DNA from: Arbacia lixula
Lineage: Eukaryota; Echinodermata; Echinoidea; Arbacioida; Arbaciidae
Direction of reading: 5' to 3'
DNA: 64,000 nucleotides
Assembly: GCA_963669155.1 (NCBI GenBank)
Contig: OZ022581.1
Location: 6,958,915 to 7,022,914 of the forward strand
Shown here one piece after another: positions 1 to 13,400 of this stretch; the first letter of the stretch is position 1; every line of letters begins with the position of its first letter. Both the position numbers and the translations under genes were made by a program. The notes beneath the pieces were generated by a model. It ran no database searches and was not told the DNA's origin. It saw only the letters and a program-made list of their open reading frames with translations.

Positions 1-1387
1 GCGCGGCCTGGCTGTATATGTTAGGTTCACACCACTCTGACTCTCAATCTGAGCTCTGCGAGTACATTGGGCAACTCGACTGCTTTAATACAAACTGCAT
101 TAAGCACACTGCAACCATTTTTATGCCAAGATGCAGTATAAATTTGAGATCCATACGATATTGTCCATGAAGGCATGATTACACGCTTGCTGATACTCGA
201 GACGCGAGGGCAGACTAGTATGCGAACGGAGCCACTCAGCAGCTGACAGCTGCCTGTACTAGTACATGACCCTTTCATTCCATACACTAACAATCAACAA
301 TGACCCATCTGCATACACAATGCATAATAATGAGCTTGACCCCAGTGAGTGACCTACACACTTTATACTGCATGCCATTTATATTCCAACTACCGGTAGG
401 CCTACTAAATTTTTCATTTACAATCTCCCTCTCACTCATTCTCATCCTGGTATAAGCCATTTTACACATACATGACATACTTCCATTACATAACTATTTA
501 TACTATATCGGCACCGTTACGGTCTTCCTAAGGATTCATTTAGTGTGTTTCGGTCACCGTCACAGTGTTCCCATGGATGATTCTTGCAATGCGGACACCA
601 GGGCAGTGGGATTTTACGCTCCCTTTTCTCCAGCACTGTAGTCTTGCGCATGCACCATGTTTTGTAATACGAGATTTGATTGGACAGGAGATCTGTTAAT
701 AGTATGTCCGTGTACGTACATGTGGATTAACATGTATCTATGGTACACATCAACTAGTTCATGGATCTGTTGTAATGACCATCACTTTTGTGTAGCTAAC
801 AATGGCCTTTGTATTATGTAAGCCTACTTTTTAAAGCAATATGTAGCAACTCAATAGTTGGGGCATACAAAATCGCAAGTTTTTCATGCAAAGCGTTGAC
901 AGCCGGATTTAATGGAATGATGTAATCTGTTGGACTGCAGGTTTGCTGTAGTGGGTTTTTCCTGGGCCAAAAAAAAAATCAATTTTTTTTTATATTCTGT
1001 AGGGCTTATCCACAGAGGGAAATACATGCAGGTGGAACACTGCAAAAAGTAGGCGCTATTTTTTTTTGCCGCTGAGCATAATGAAAGTGACTCAGAATAG
1101 ACAGAAATCATGTTTTTTTATGAATTGAACTTCACAAATTGGGCCAGACCTAGGTTTGGATTAATGTCAGGCTTAAGGGTTAGTGATAGGACATCTATGA
1201 ACTTTGAACATTTGTGGAATACAGAACAAATTAGTGCCCAAGATTGTAATGCAAAGTTTAGAAGTCCGAAGATTGCACAATAATTAAACCTGCTATAGAC
1301 AGATGACAGGCAGAAATTAATGGTAGGATAACAATTATTTAATAAAATCTCACATCATTTCTCACTGTTTCCTACATGTATTTACAG
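1..1387. other. 5' flank or first intron, no exon recognised
   Basis: No segment here splices convincingly into exon 1, which needs an upstream exon ending after the first base of a codon and carrying the ATG. ATGs at 573 and 659 open short frames, but no donor of the right phase was seen. A T/A-rich stretch runs from 968 to 1120. The start codon could be in a very short exon here or before the window. Confidence 0.5.
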
Positions 1388-1430
1388 AAAAGGAGAAGGC
1401 TTCATCACAAGCCCAGGCCAATGGCTCAAG
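1388..1430 (+). CDS. KIF15: KIF15 coding exon 1 in window (N-terminal extension)
   Basis: Acceptor TTTACAG before 1388 and donor GTACAT at 1431. The exon opens with two bases finishing a codon, then reads [13 protein letters not shown] and splits a Ser codon with exon 2. It is a low-complexity pre-motor extension, comparable to the NGQSNQPSNEGDAI region of human KIF15. It has no in-frame ATG. Confidence 0.8.
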
Positions 1431-4400
1431 GTACATTTACAATAATCATTTATGTAATAGCCTTTTAGTATGTTGTGCTGAGATATAGCAGTGCTCTGGT
1501 CTTTGCAAGACTGAATGTACTTCATGTGAATCTTAAATTAGAGAAACAAACAGAAAATGTAAGGATCATCATAGAGACTGGAATTCTTGTAAAATTAATA
1601 TATTTGTCAAGATATATTACTAATATTATAACAGTGTTATTATTAGTGTTACAGTTACTTTGGACAACTTGAACATTGTGTGACATAACTCAACTGGTTT
1701 TTAAGATTTTATACGCTTTATACCCTAATATGACTTTCATTCTTGGTGTCTGTGGAGAGCAAATTTGCATTAGGAAGGGCTAGTAAGTATGACTTGTACA
1801 CATACTTAGTCAAGGAATTTATGTGCAGATAATTTTCTTAACAGAGTTTATTCTGAATGAAAATAGTAAGATACAATGGTTCCTGAGATCAACCATACAC
1901 ATGACTGTAACCACTTTAAGGTAGATCTTAGCACCATTTTTCATCGCAGGCTCAGTGACAATTATTATTAATTTGTATTCATCTTAGTTATTCATGGCAC
2001 ATTGGAATTAATTTGTATTTATCTTTGTCATATAGTGAGGGCGATGCCATCCAGGTCTTTGTCCGTGTCAGGCCGTCCGAGTACAGCGACACGGACATGG
2101 ACTTCGGCCAGTGTCTGGAAGTGAGACTACCGGACACAGTCATCATGCACTCCAAACCTGAACCAAAGGTGTTTACGTTTGACCATGTGACAGCCAGCAA
2201 TACAACGCAGGTAAGTGATGAATAATTGATTATAAACACATCACAAGAATGCTAATTTTCTTAGTTAATTCTTGGTCCGGCTTTGTACACAAAAATGTAT
2301 ATTTTTCAGGGTCTGCTTATGTGCATGATACTGGCTGCATTTCTCAACGGATTTTTTGTCAAATTTGGTGTGTAAGTGTATCATAGTCAACTCTAGACAC
2401 CTATAAATTTTGGTGATGCTGCCTTCCAAAATGTTCCGCCTTTTACAGGGTCAAAGGTCAACCTGAATGGTCTAAATTTGCAAAAGTGCTTATTTTTCAA
2501 TTACTTTCTTGTTACCCAAAAGATTTTATTCAAACTTGCTGTAAAGGTGTATGGGTGGTCATTCTACACATAAGTATTCGGTGATTGCGCCTTCAGTGTT
2601 TGGATGCCATGTTACATTACTTGTATGTGATCTTTCAGCCACATGTCCAATTTTATTCATACTTGATTTGGAGGTTTATTGTGGGGGGGGGGGGGGGGGG
2701 GGGGTGTCATTCTGCGTAACAAGTAACACTAGTTTTCATTGACAGCGACCTCATTGTTCCAACTTTTGTAGGATGCCATGTCATATTTCTGTTTTTTTTT
2801 CCAGTTTGTGATAACATTTGTCACACAGAAGCAATATTAGAAGGTAAAGCGAGAATGCCTATAATTTATTTATTTATTTTGTTAAAATTTTTTTTTTTTT
2901 GGGGGGGTTGTATATCGCAATGATGGATGATGCGGTGGGTTTAGGGGATACATGTGCTTCGCCGCACTACCTGCTGAGCATTTCTAGTTGATTTTCTTTT
3001 TGTATTTCATTTCACTTATATTTTAACAGGAATCGGTCTTCATATCTGTTGGGAAAAGAATAATTGAAAGCTGCGTTAGCGGGTACAATGGAACTATATT
3101 TGCCTAGTAAGTAATTCATTACAAGTAAGTACATGAGGGCTTAACAAAGTTGTGAGATGGTATTGCCATTTGTCAACCCGTAATATGATTATGCTGTCCA
3201 CACTTAGACAGTATTGTTTGTATGCTACCAGTTCACTTTACATTCTTGAATGTTGAGATACTTTGATATGAAATAAATATTTGTTTCACAGTGGTATTAA
3301 GACAAACTTAAAGGTTAACTTTTGCCTCTGACTGATTCCATGACTGAGGGTATATAACAATGTTAATGTTTATTACGTGTATGTAGCTCAATATTGTTGT
3401 CCTAGACGTATGATTTTTTGTTGTTCTCATATCACAATTGTTTCAAGAGTATGTTCTTTCTTGCAGTGGTCAGACAGGATCGGGCAAAACTTTCACCATG
3501 CTCGGTAAGTTAATCTTCCATGTACCGTAGATATAGGTCTTAATCCTATAATTCTTAAAAAACTTTATTTCAAATTCATGAGTTACTTTGACTGTTTTTC
3601 TTGGATTCCAATGATAGAGATTATGTGTCCTTTCATCATAACACAGCCACTGTGCCTTGACCATCGCTCTCATTCTTGTTTGATTTTAAGATTTTCTTTT
3701 TTAACCCATGAGGATAGACCAGGGCCCCTGTAACATAAAGATTTGTGATCAATCGCAAAATGGCAATGCAATGCCCATTCAACATCACTGTTGCATGTGC
3801 TTTTTGTTCAAAAGACTGACCAGTAACCAATCAGAATTTGTCTTTCAAATTTGTGATTGATTGCAAACCTTTATGTTACGGGCCCCAGAAGTCCAAAACT
3901 TATATAGACACAAGAGCACTTTAATCCACACGGCCCAATCAATGGTTCACAGCAGCTTTCGAAATGATACTTTGAAAGAGTTGTGGCAAAAAGCAGACAA
4001 AGTCATGTTGAACGCTATATCTGGAATTCTTTTTTGTCATTGATTCGCTGTCTCCCCATCATTGTTTTCCCAGGACCATGTGAGGATGGGAATAACTTCC
4101 ACCATGAGCTGAGAGGGATCATCCCAAGGAGCTTTGAATACCTGTTCAGCTTGGTGAACCGAGAGAGAGAAAAGGTATGGAGTTCAGTTACATTTATTCA
4201 CTCTGACATCGTAGCCAAATATCTAATACTGCAATTTAGATGTAAAAATCAAAACATTTAACGGCCTCTAAACATTTGAGTGAAGAAAGAATATGATGCA
4301 CATGTGGTAAGATTGTAAAACATGTCAAAACGGCTAGACATCTACAATCGTTTCTGCATGACACAGATGCTTGTAATTGTTGCATAATTTGATTCAGCAG

Positions 4401-7400
4401 CCATATGTTGTTGCATCAAATATGTTGTTTGTGCTCTACCGGCCACATTTCTCTGTGTATTCCTTCATTTTTTTCTTTATGGGGGTCAGGTGTAGCATAG
4501 GAAAGTCTAGCCACAAATAGCTTTGGTGAGAGTACCCTCAGTGTCCAGACTCTTACAGGAAAAAAGGTGAAGATAGAAAGGAATGCTAGAAGTTTACATG
4601 ATTGATTAATTTTCCTAATATGCCGTGTAACTATATATGATTGGTAAAAGACAACTATAGGTTTTGGTAGTTGCTTCTCTTGTTGATCCATCTTTCCTGA
4701 GATCAAAGGTCACCCTGACCAGATGAATATTTGTTTTAGGTGACCCTTCTAAAGAGGGTTGTTCTCCTTCTTCCTTCAGCATTGAGACCGCTTTGAGTTC
4801 CTGTGTCGCTGCTCTTTCCTGGAGATGTACAACGAGCAGATCTTTGACCTCCTGGATCTAGCTTTTATACACTTCAAGTTTATTTTAGGGTTCTGTTCCC
4901 TTCTAAAGATGGTTGTTCTCCTTGTTCCTGCAGCATGGAGACCGCTTTGAGTTCCTGTGTCGCTGCTCTTTCCTGGAGATGTACAACGAGCAGATCTTTG
5001 ACCTCCTGGATCTAGCTTTTATACACTTCAAGTTTATTTTAGGGTTCTGTTCCCTTCTAAAAATGGTTGTTCTCCTTGTTCCTGCAGCATGGAGACCGCT
5101 TTGAGTTCCTGTGTCGCTGCTCTTTCCTGGAGATCTACAACGAGCAGATCTTTGACCTCCTGGATCCTGCCTCCATGGGGCTCCACCTCAGAGAGAACAT
5201 GAAGAAAGGGGTGTTTGTTGACGGGCTCATCGAACGAACTGTCAGTAGCGCAACTGGAGCATATGATGTAAGTATCATGGCAGGGAAATTGTCCATACCT
5301 CCCTCTCAGACCACAACTGATAAACAGACCTCAAATTCACTCTCGCCCAACTTCTTGGAAATAATTTTAAAAAAAAATGTTGAATGTGGCATATTTTTTG
5401 TCACCTTTTCTTATCTGCGAACTCTCTAATCCTTAATACATTGTGTTTCAATTCTTTCACTTCAAGGAATACAGAAAATGGTAACATTATTATAAATAAG
5501 AACATCTATAGATATTTTATCATCTACAGTAATCAGTGCCGAAAAGAAAAAAAATGCTTTTTGTCTTAAGTCGTCCACTGCTGCTTGTTTTACCCCCCCC
5601 CCCCCCTCAAAAAAGAAAAAAAAAATGGTACAGAAGAAATTCCCCCAAACAAGTGAACATCTTTACAGACTGTCCTAATTTTTACAGACTGATTGGCTTT
5701 AAAAGACACTGGCCTTTATAGATAGGTTTGACCACAGAAGGATCCATGGGTAAATGCCCTTTTTCTCCCTGTGTCTGTCTCAGGTGCTAGTAGCTGGTTG
5801 GCACAATCGTCGCGTGGCAGCCACCTCCATGAACAGAGAGAGCTCGAGGAGCCACGCAGTCTTCACTGTATCCATTGAGACAAAGGTACGGGCACCCACT
5901 GCTGCCATGCCATCCAGTGCAATTTTGTTGTGTTGAGTAGTACAATGTAAATGATCAAATATGAAGTTGCTATTGTTCTCTTGAAAATATGATTTTTAAA
6001 ATCAAGAAGAATCAAGAAGAATAGCATATTTTTCATAATTTGTATATTGATGTGCAGTTAAGCAAGAGTGGATATCAACTCTTTTTTAACATACAATTTT
6101 TATGCCTCCGCCACGAAGTGGCCGGAGGCATTATGTTTTCGGGTTGTCCGTCCGTCCGTCCGTCCGTCCGTACGTATGTCCGTCCGTCCGTCCGTCCGTA
6201 CGTCCGTCCGTCCGTCCGTCCGTCCCGAATCCGTTTAGGCAATATCTTGAGAACCGTGAACCAGATTTGCTTCAAACTTGGTACATTTGTGTATTGCATA
6301 AAACCAATGAAGTGTGTAAAATTGGGGTCAAATCTGATTGAGGTCAAAGGTCAAAGGTCAATGAACATTGTGAAAAATTGCCAAAATTGACCTTTTTCAC
6401 ATTAAATCCAAATCCAAGGATACAATTCTCATCAAACATGGTACAAAGATGGATCACTACTTGGAAGTAGACTGGTGACATTTTGGGTAAAATTCCTGAA
6501 AGTTTAGAGGTCAAAGGTCAATGAACTTTGTGAAAAATTGCAAAAATTTGACCTTTTTCACAATAAATCCAAGTCCAAGGATGTAGTCTCATTAAACATG
6601 GTACACGGATGGATCACTACTTGGGGATAGACTGATGAAATTTTTGGTAAAATTCCTAAAAGGTCAGAGGTCAAAGGTCAATGAACTTTGCCAAAATTGG
6701 CTAAAAATTGCCCCAAACTTTATATTTTTCACAATAAATCCAAATCCAATGGTACATCACCAACTAAACATGGTGCAAAGATGGATCACTACTTGGCGGT
6801 AGACTGGTAACACTTTTGGTGACATTTCTCAAAGGTCAAAGGTAAAAGGTCAATGCACTTTGCAAAAATTTGCTATTTTTCACATTGAATCCAAATCTAA
6901 TGATTCAATCTAAACAAACATGGTACAGAGATGTCTCACTTCATGAAGGTAGACTGGTGAAAGTTTGGGTAAAATTCCTGAAAGGTCAGAGGTCAAAGGT
7001 TTATGAACTTTGCCAAAATGTGCTGAAAATTGCCCCCAAATTGATACTTTTCACAATAAATCCCAATCCAATTATGCATTTCAAGAAAACATGGTACAAG
7101 AATCACAAGGATACAGGGATGGATTTAGACAGACTGGTTAGATTGGAAGTCAAAGAAGTAAGAGGTCAAAGGTCAAATGAACATTGCCAAACTTCGCTAA
7201 ACATAGAAAAACAGAATAAATGGTATTTTCATTTCACATAGGAACTGGAACATTTCCAACCAAACAAACAGATTTTCTGAAAATAATCTAAATAGAGCTA
7301 GCAAAGAGGCGGAGGCATATTTATCGACTGCGTGGCAGTCGAATTGCTCTAGTTTTTATTGTATGTCTAAAGATAAAACATGGTGTCTCTATTCAAAATG

Positions 7401-10400
7401 TGATACAAATGCTGTTGATATTTTTTCTTGTTTCTTTTTTGTGTAGAGTATTTCAGGAACCACCTGGTGGATCTGGTAGGGAAGCAAGCGGCACTAATTT
7501 CAATATTTTTATTGTTCCCTCTTTCAGGAGGAGAAGGTGGTGAGCGGCAAAAAAGAGCACTAGCTCTTATCTAAATTCCTGATCTTTCCTTTCCTCTGGA
7601 GAAGAAGGCCAGTGTGTCCAACATCCGGGTGTCCCAGCTCCATCTGGTGGATCTAGCGGGAAGTGAGCGACAGAAGGACACCATGGCTAATCTCTATATT
7701 CTGATGTTTCCTTCCCACAGGAGAAAAAGGCCGGTGTGTCCAACATCCGGGTGTCCCAGCTCCACCTGGTGGATCTAGCGGGCAGTGAGCGGCAGAAGGA
7801 CACCATGGCTAATCTCTATATTCTGATCTTTCCTTCCCACAGGAGAAGAAGGCCGGTGTGTCCAACATCCGGGTGTCCCAGCTCCACCTGGTAGATCTAG
7901 CGGGCAGTGAGCGGCAGAAGGACACCAAGGCCGTCGGGATGAGGCTCAAGGAGGCAGGGAGCATCAACAAGTCACTCTCCATCCTGGGCAACGTCATCAT
8001 GGCGCTGGTGGACATTGCCCACGGCAAACAGAGGCATGTTCCCTACAGGGAATCCAAACTCAGCTTCCTGCTTAGGGTATGTTTTTCTCTCATCATCTTC
8101 CTCCCGATCTCTTTTTGTATGTTATTTTTTTTTTTTTTCTCTCTCTCTCTATTCCCCTGTTTTCTTCTCCCTCTCTCTCTCTCTTCATATCCTTTTAGCT
8201 TTTCCTCCCTCTTTGTCTTTCTGTCTGTCTGTGTCTTTCTTTCCTTCATCCACTTTCCCTCATTTTCTTTCCCTTCTCATCTTTCACTCTGGTCTGACCT
8301 CCCTTTTTGTTCCTCTTTAACTTTGTCTTTGTCACTTCTCTCTCTCTGCATCCCTTTTCTTTCCTTTTGTTGCCCTTCCTCCATTTTCCTTCCTATTCCC
8401 CTTCCTCAGTCTTCCCTCTTTAATACCTTTCGTTTATACCACTGCTATTCTTCTTTTTTTCTTCTTTCCTCTGCTTTGTCTTCTCATGCTCTCTTTCTCT
8501 TTCTTAATGAATGATGCTATTTTACTGAAACACTTTTTCATTTATATTGGTATACAATAGTAAAGTTGTTTTTGATAATCATTTACTGTATAGGATTCAC
8601 TGGGAGGGAATGCAAAGACATACATCATTGCCAACGTACATCCAGACGCCAAGTAAGTTTGATTTTGTATATAAGGCATATGCCATATTTTGTGTGTATA
8701 GATTTTCTTGCAAAATTGTGCTTCATGGTCAAGTAGTTGAATGTAATGGGTAGGAGTGGTTGAGACTTTGAGACCATACTCACCAGAGTGCCCTATTCTT
8801 GATTAATTTTAGAATTGCAGGATGGAATCATCTCAAAGTGATTAAATCACTGAACTTAAACAAAACCCGGACCAGGTGTTGACGAATGGCGAAAGTGAAT
8901 GGTTCTATGGGATGAAGTCATTTTAAATACTTACCCTTACCTTTGATTTGAAACACATCTACTAAAGTACACTACAGCTAATTGGCATCGGGAAAGGAAA
9001 AGGGAAGAAAGGGAAATACCCGCAATTTTAAACCATGGTATATTTTGTCCAGTTCAGCATGAAACATGATGCTTTTTAGCGTCATGTTTCATGCTGAACT
9101 GGACAAAATATACCACGGTTTAAAACTGGGGCTCCTTCCCTTTCTTTCCTTTCCCTTTCCCTATGCCAATTCCTTTCAGCTGTTGTGTATAACACGACCA
9201 GCTGTTGTTGTTTTTCAACCCACCCTACACCTCCTCAAATTCTACTGATCGCTATAATTTTGCCTAAAGTTAGTTTGCAGTTCTATTATTGGGAGGGAAG
9301 TTCTAATACAGTATCTTCTTCCATTTTCTGTGTTTTTTTACAAAATTTTTGCTTTTTTGACTTGCAAAAGAGACACCCTGTCTTTAGAAATAATGTTGTT
9401 GAGGAAGGAGATGGTGATAGTGATCATGAATGAATAATGTGATATTTCAAACATATTTGCACAACTCTTTCTCTCAAGTTTTTTCTCCTTTAATTCATGG
9501 TTCATTCCTAACTGCAGATGTTTTGGTGAAACTCTTTCAACTTTGAAATTTGCCAGAAGAGCCAAAATGATAAAAAACAGAGTAAGTACAAAATGTTGTA
9601 TCTACACTCACTCTGGTTACTAATAATCATGCAAAAATGTCTGAGACCTAGGATTATTTGAAAGCCACATAAACTGAAAACAGTGTTCAGCATTTTCATA
9701 CCCCAAATTATTTCAAGAAAACTTGATGCAAAGATAATCCATCCTGGAACATTCAAGCTAGTGTACTTTGAAATGAAAGTCCAAGGTAAGTGGTTGCTTA
9801 TCTGGGCAAATGTGAATAATAGCACAATCATAATCTTCCAGTGCATATAGTATTAGTCACATATTTTGAGATTTGTTCCAGGAAAAGTAATAACGCTTGC
9901 GCATGAGTTGGCCTTGATTGAAATAATGTGCTTTGTGTAGACACTGCTCAGCTGAGTGTATCTCATCACAACAATGCAGTACTGATTCTGAGAATATTGT
10001 TCACATAACATTCTCATTGTGAGGGAGGCACCATGGAGGTACGGTCATGCAAGCCTATGTGCGCTTCGTAGTTAGAATCCATTCGGGACCAAGTACATGT
10101 AGCACAAATATGTAGTTTGGTGCTGTAACTTTTGATATGAACTGCTAAACATAATAAAAAATACAGCACATGAAGGATCATAAATTTCTGCATGAGGAAT
10201 CCATTTTGAGCATTTAGTGATATATATTACGTTTGTAATGATTATTCAAAGCAAAATGGGTATCAAATGATCACTCAATTTTCAACTTGGCAATGTACTG
10301 AAATGGTTTAAATCCCACTTTTGCTCTTCAAATTGGCATGATTATTGTTCTTCAATGATTTTGACATCTTGTTGATGTATAGTGGAACTTGCATTCCGTT

Positions 10401-13400
10401 TTCAATTGAAAATTTCATGAACAAAATAAATAGTGTTGCCACTTTAAAAGCCAAAGGTGATTGATCAGTTTTGCTCTTAAAAGGCCTTTGTCCAGAATGA
10501 GTCACGTAGACTCTAACTTTCATCCTTGTGGTCAAGTACAGACCCATGGAGCTGTCCTCACCCAGTGTGATGTAACAGGATCTCCCAACCTTATTCCCCA
10601 CACTGATAACCCCAAACTGGCAATATACCTCCATGACTTCCAATTTTGTGTGCATTATGTGACATATAAGATCATGATTGTTTCAGGGCAGCATTTTGAA
10701 ATTATGTCTAGCAGTCTTGCAGGGGGAACAATGAAATTGATTTTTGTCTCGCCCACCGGAGGTGAAGGCGAGACTAAGGGATCCAAATGGCGTCCGTCCG
10801 TCGTCCGTCCGTCGTCCGTCCGTCGTCCGTCCGTCGTCCGTCCGTCGTCCGTCGTCCGTCCGTCGTCCGTCACAAATGTTAAAGTTTACCTGCAAGACTC
10901 TCTTATGATCCATAACTTCACATGGGTTGCTTGGATTACAACCTAACTTGGGTCATAGATGCACTGGGGGTACCTTCATGTTATGGTACCGTTGGAGGTC
11001 ACAGGATAAGGTCAAAGGTCATTTGAGGTCATACGTTAAAGTTTACCTGCAAGACTCTCTTTTGACAAATAACTTCACATAGGTTGCTTGGATTACAACC
11101 TAACTTGGGTCATAGATGCACTGGGGGTACCTTCATGTTATGGTACCGTTGGAGGTCACAGGATAAGGTCAAAGGTCATTTGAGGTCATACGTTAAAGTT
11201 TACCTGCAAGACTCTCTTTTGACAAATAACTTCATATGGGTTGCTTGGATTACAACCTAACTTGGGTCATAGATGCACTGGGGGTACCTTCATGTTATGG
11301 TGGCGTTGGAGGTCACAGCATAAGGTCAAAGGTCATTTGAGGTCATACGTTAAAGTTTACCTGCAAGACTCTCTTTTGACAAATAACTTCACATGGGTTG
11401 CTTGGATTACAACCTAACTTGGGTCATAGATGCACTGGGGGAACCTACATGTTATGGTGCTGTTGGAGGTCACAGGATAAGGTCAAAGGTCATTTGAGGT
11501 CATACGTTAAAGTTTACCTGCAAGACTCTCTTTTGACAAATAACTTCACATAGGTTGCTTGGATTACAACCTAACTTGGGTCATAGATGCACTGGGGGTA
11601 CCTTCATGTTATGGTGGCGTTGGAGGTCACAGGATAAGGTCAAAGGTCATTTGAGGTCATACGTTAAAGTTTACCTGCAAGACTCTCTTTTGACAAATAA
11701 CTTCACATAGGTTGCTTGGATTACAACCTAACTTGGGTCATAGATGCACTGGGGGTACCTTCATGTTATGGTGGCGTTGGAGGTCACAGGATAAGGTCAA
11801 AGGTCATTTGAGGTCATACAAGTTTACCTGCAAGACTCTCTTTTGACAAATAACTTCACATAGGTTGCTTGGATTACAACCTAACTTGGGTCATAGATGC
11901 ACTGGGGGTACCTTCATGTTATGGTGGCGTTGGAGGTCACAGGATAAGGTCAAAGGTCATTTGAGGTCATACGTTAAAGTTTACTCGCAAGACTCTCTTA
12001 TCACACATTACTCATCACATGTTGCTACAATGGCAATCAAACTTGGATGATGGATGCACTGGGGGCACCTGCATGTTATTGTGCTGTAAGAGGTCACATG
12101 ATAAGGTCAAAGGTCATTTGAGGTCATACATTAAAGTTTACTTGCAAGACTCTTGGTGAAGGCTTCCTAACTTGTGCACAGAATTGTGTGAGCATGTGTG
12201 AGCATTACTGATGTAGATTTAGGCAAACATTACTCATGCACATTTATGCAAATTTATTCAAAGTCACTATTTTGCACCTGATTTTGATGTTGTCTGTTTA
12301 AAGTTGCTTATTTGTTTGTTTCAGTTTTCTTTTGCGTAGCAACAGAGATCGCGATATTTCTGGTTATTTTCGCAAGTGGGCGAGACACAATATTGCTAAT
12401 GCCTTGTTTTAAAACTAAGTTCTCCTGCTTTTACCATCGAGTGTGCCTATGTGACACAAAAATATTGAGTGCATGCATTTTCTATGTGTTCTTTGTGCAA
12501 CGTATAAACGTAAGCAGCCAATGGTTGTCCATTTATGCAGATGAAATGCACAAAGACTTGAGTGTGATGTCATGAAATCAACGTCCTGAACCATCCTAGA
12601 TGCACCTAGATGATTCAAGATGATCCTAGACCTTATGAGAAAAATGCAATTGTCACAAGGGTAATCTTGTTATTTGTGAGCGCTGAATCGCCTGACTGAG
12701 TCCAGGTGTAATTTCTGCCCTGAGTTCTAGAGTGTGCTCTGCTTCTTGCCTCCTCAGGCTGTGGTGAATGAGGACACCCAGGGGAATGTGATGCACCTGC
12801 AGGCTGAGATCCGCAGGTTAAGAGAGGCCCTTGCCCAGCAGTCCACGGGTTCAATACCCCACGGTCCAGGTGCTCCTGGCGGAAGTCAGGGCGGGCTGAA
12901 CGGCAGTGATGCAATGGGTAAGAAATCAAGTTTTAACCCTGGGCCCCAGGAGGGAAAAGACTGGACCGAACCTGGGACGTGTAAAGAATATTCCCGGTTC
13001 CTGGAGCGGAGCGGATCGGAAGCCGGAAAACCGACTCCCAGGGTTATCAAGTTTTCTAACCTTAGTCGTTAAGCACTGTGTCCTACGTTGAGAACCACTT
13101 AAACCATCATCATCTTCCTTTTCTTTCATTTTGCATGGATGAGAACTCCCATTTTCTTCCAATCTGTAGCTTTCTCTGCTCCTTATGTTATTTTCTTAAC
13201 TTACATAGTCCATCTTCATTATCCTGTTCTGTCACTTTGGATTTTGTTCTTTTCTCTCCTTGCTTATTGTTCTGGTTATTATGCTGATATCGTATTCACC
13301 TTGAAAAGATACATATCCACTATAATGCATTGTGTCCATATGTTCTATATTGAATGAACTCTCAATCTGGTTAAAGCTTTGTCTTCTGCAGAGGAGTGCA

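Noticed and set aside
4934-5104. Mutually exclusive alternative exon 6
   Set aside because: The copy has no donor and its unit length shifts frame, so it cannot replace exon 6.
7858-8514. 218-residue frame starting inside exon 8
   Set aside because: Only the part to 8076 is exon; the rest is CT-rich intron after a good donor.
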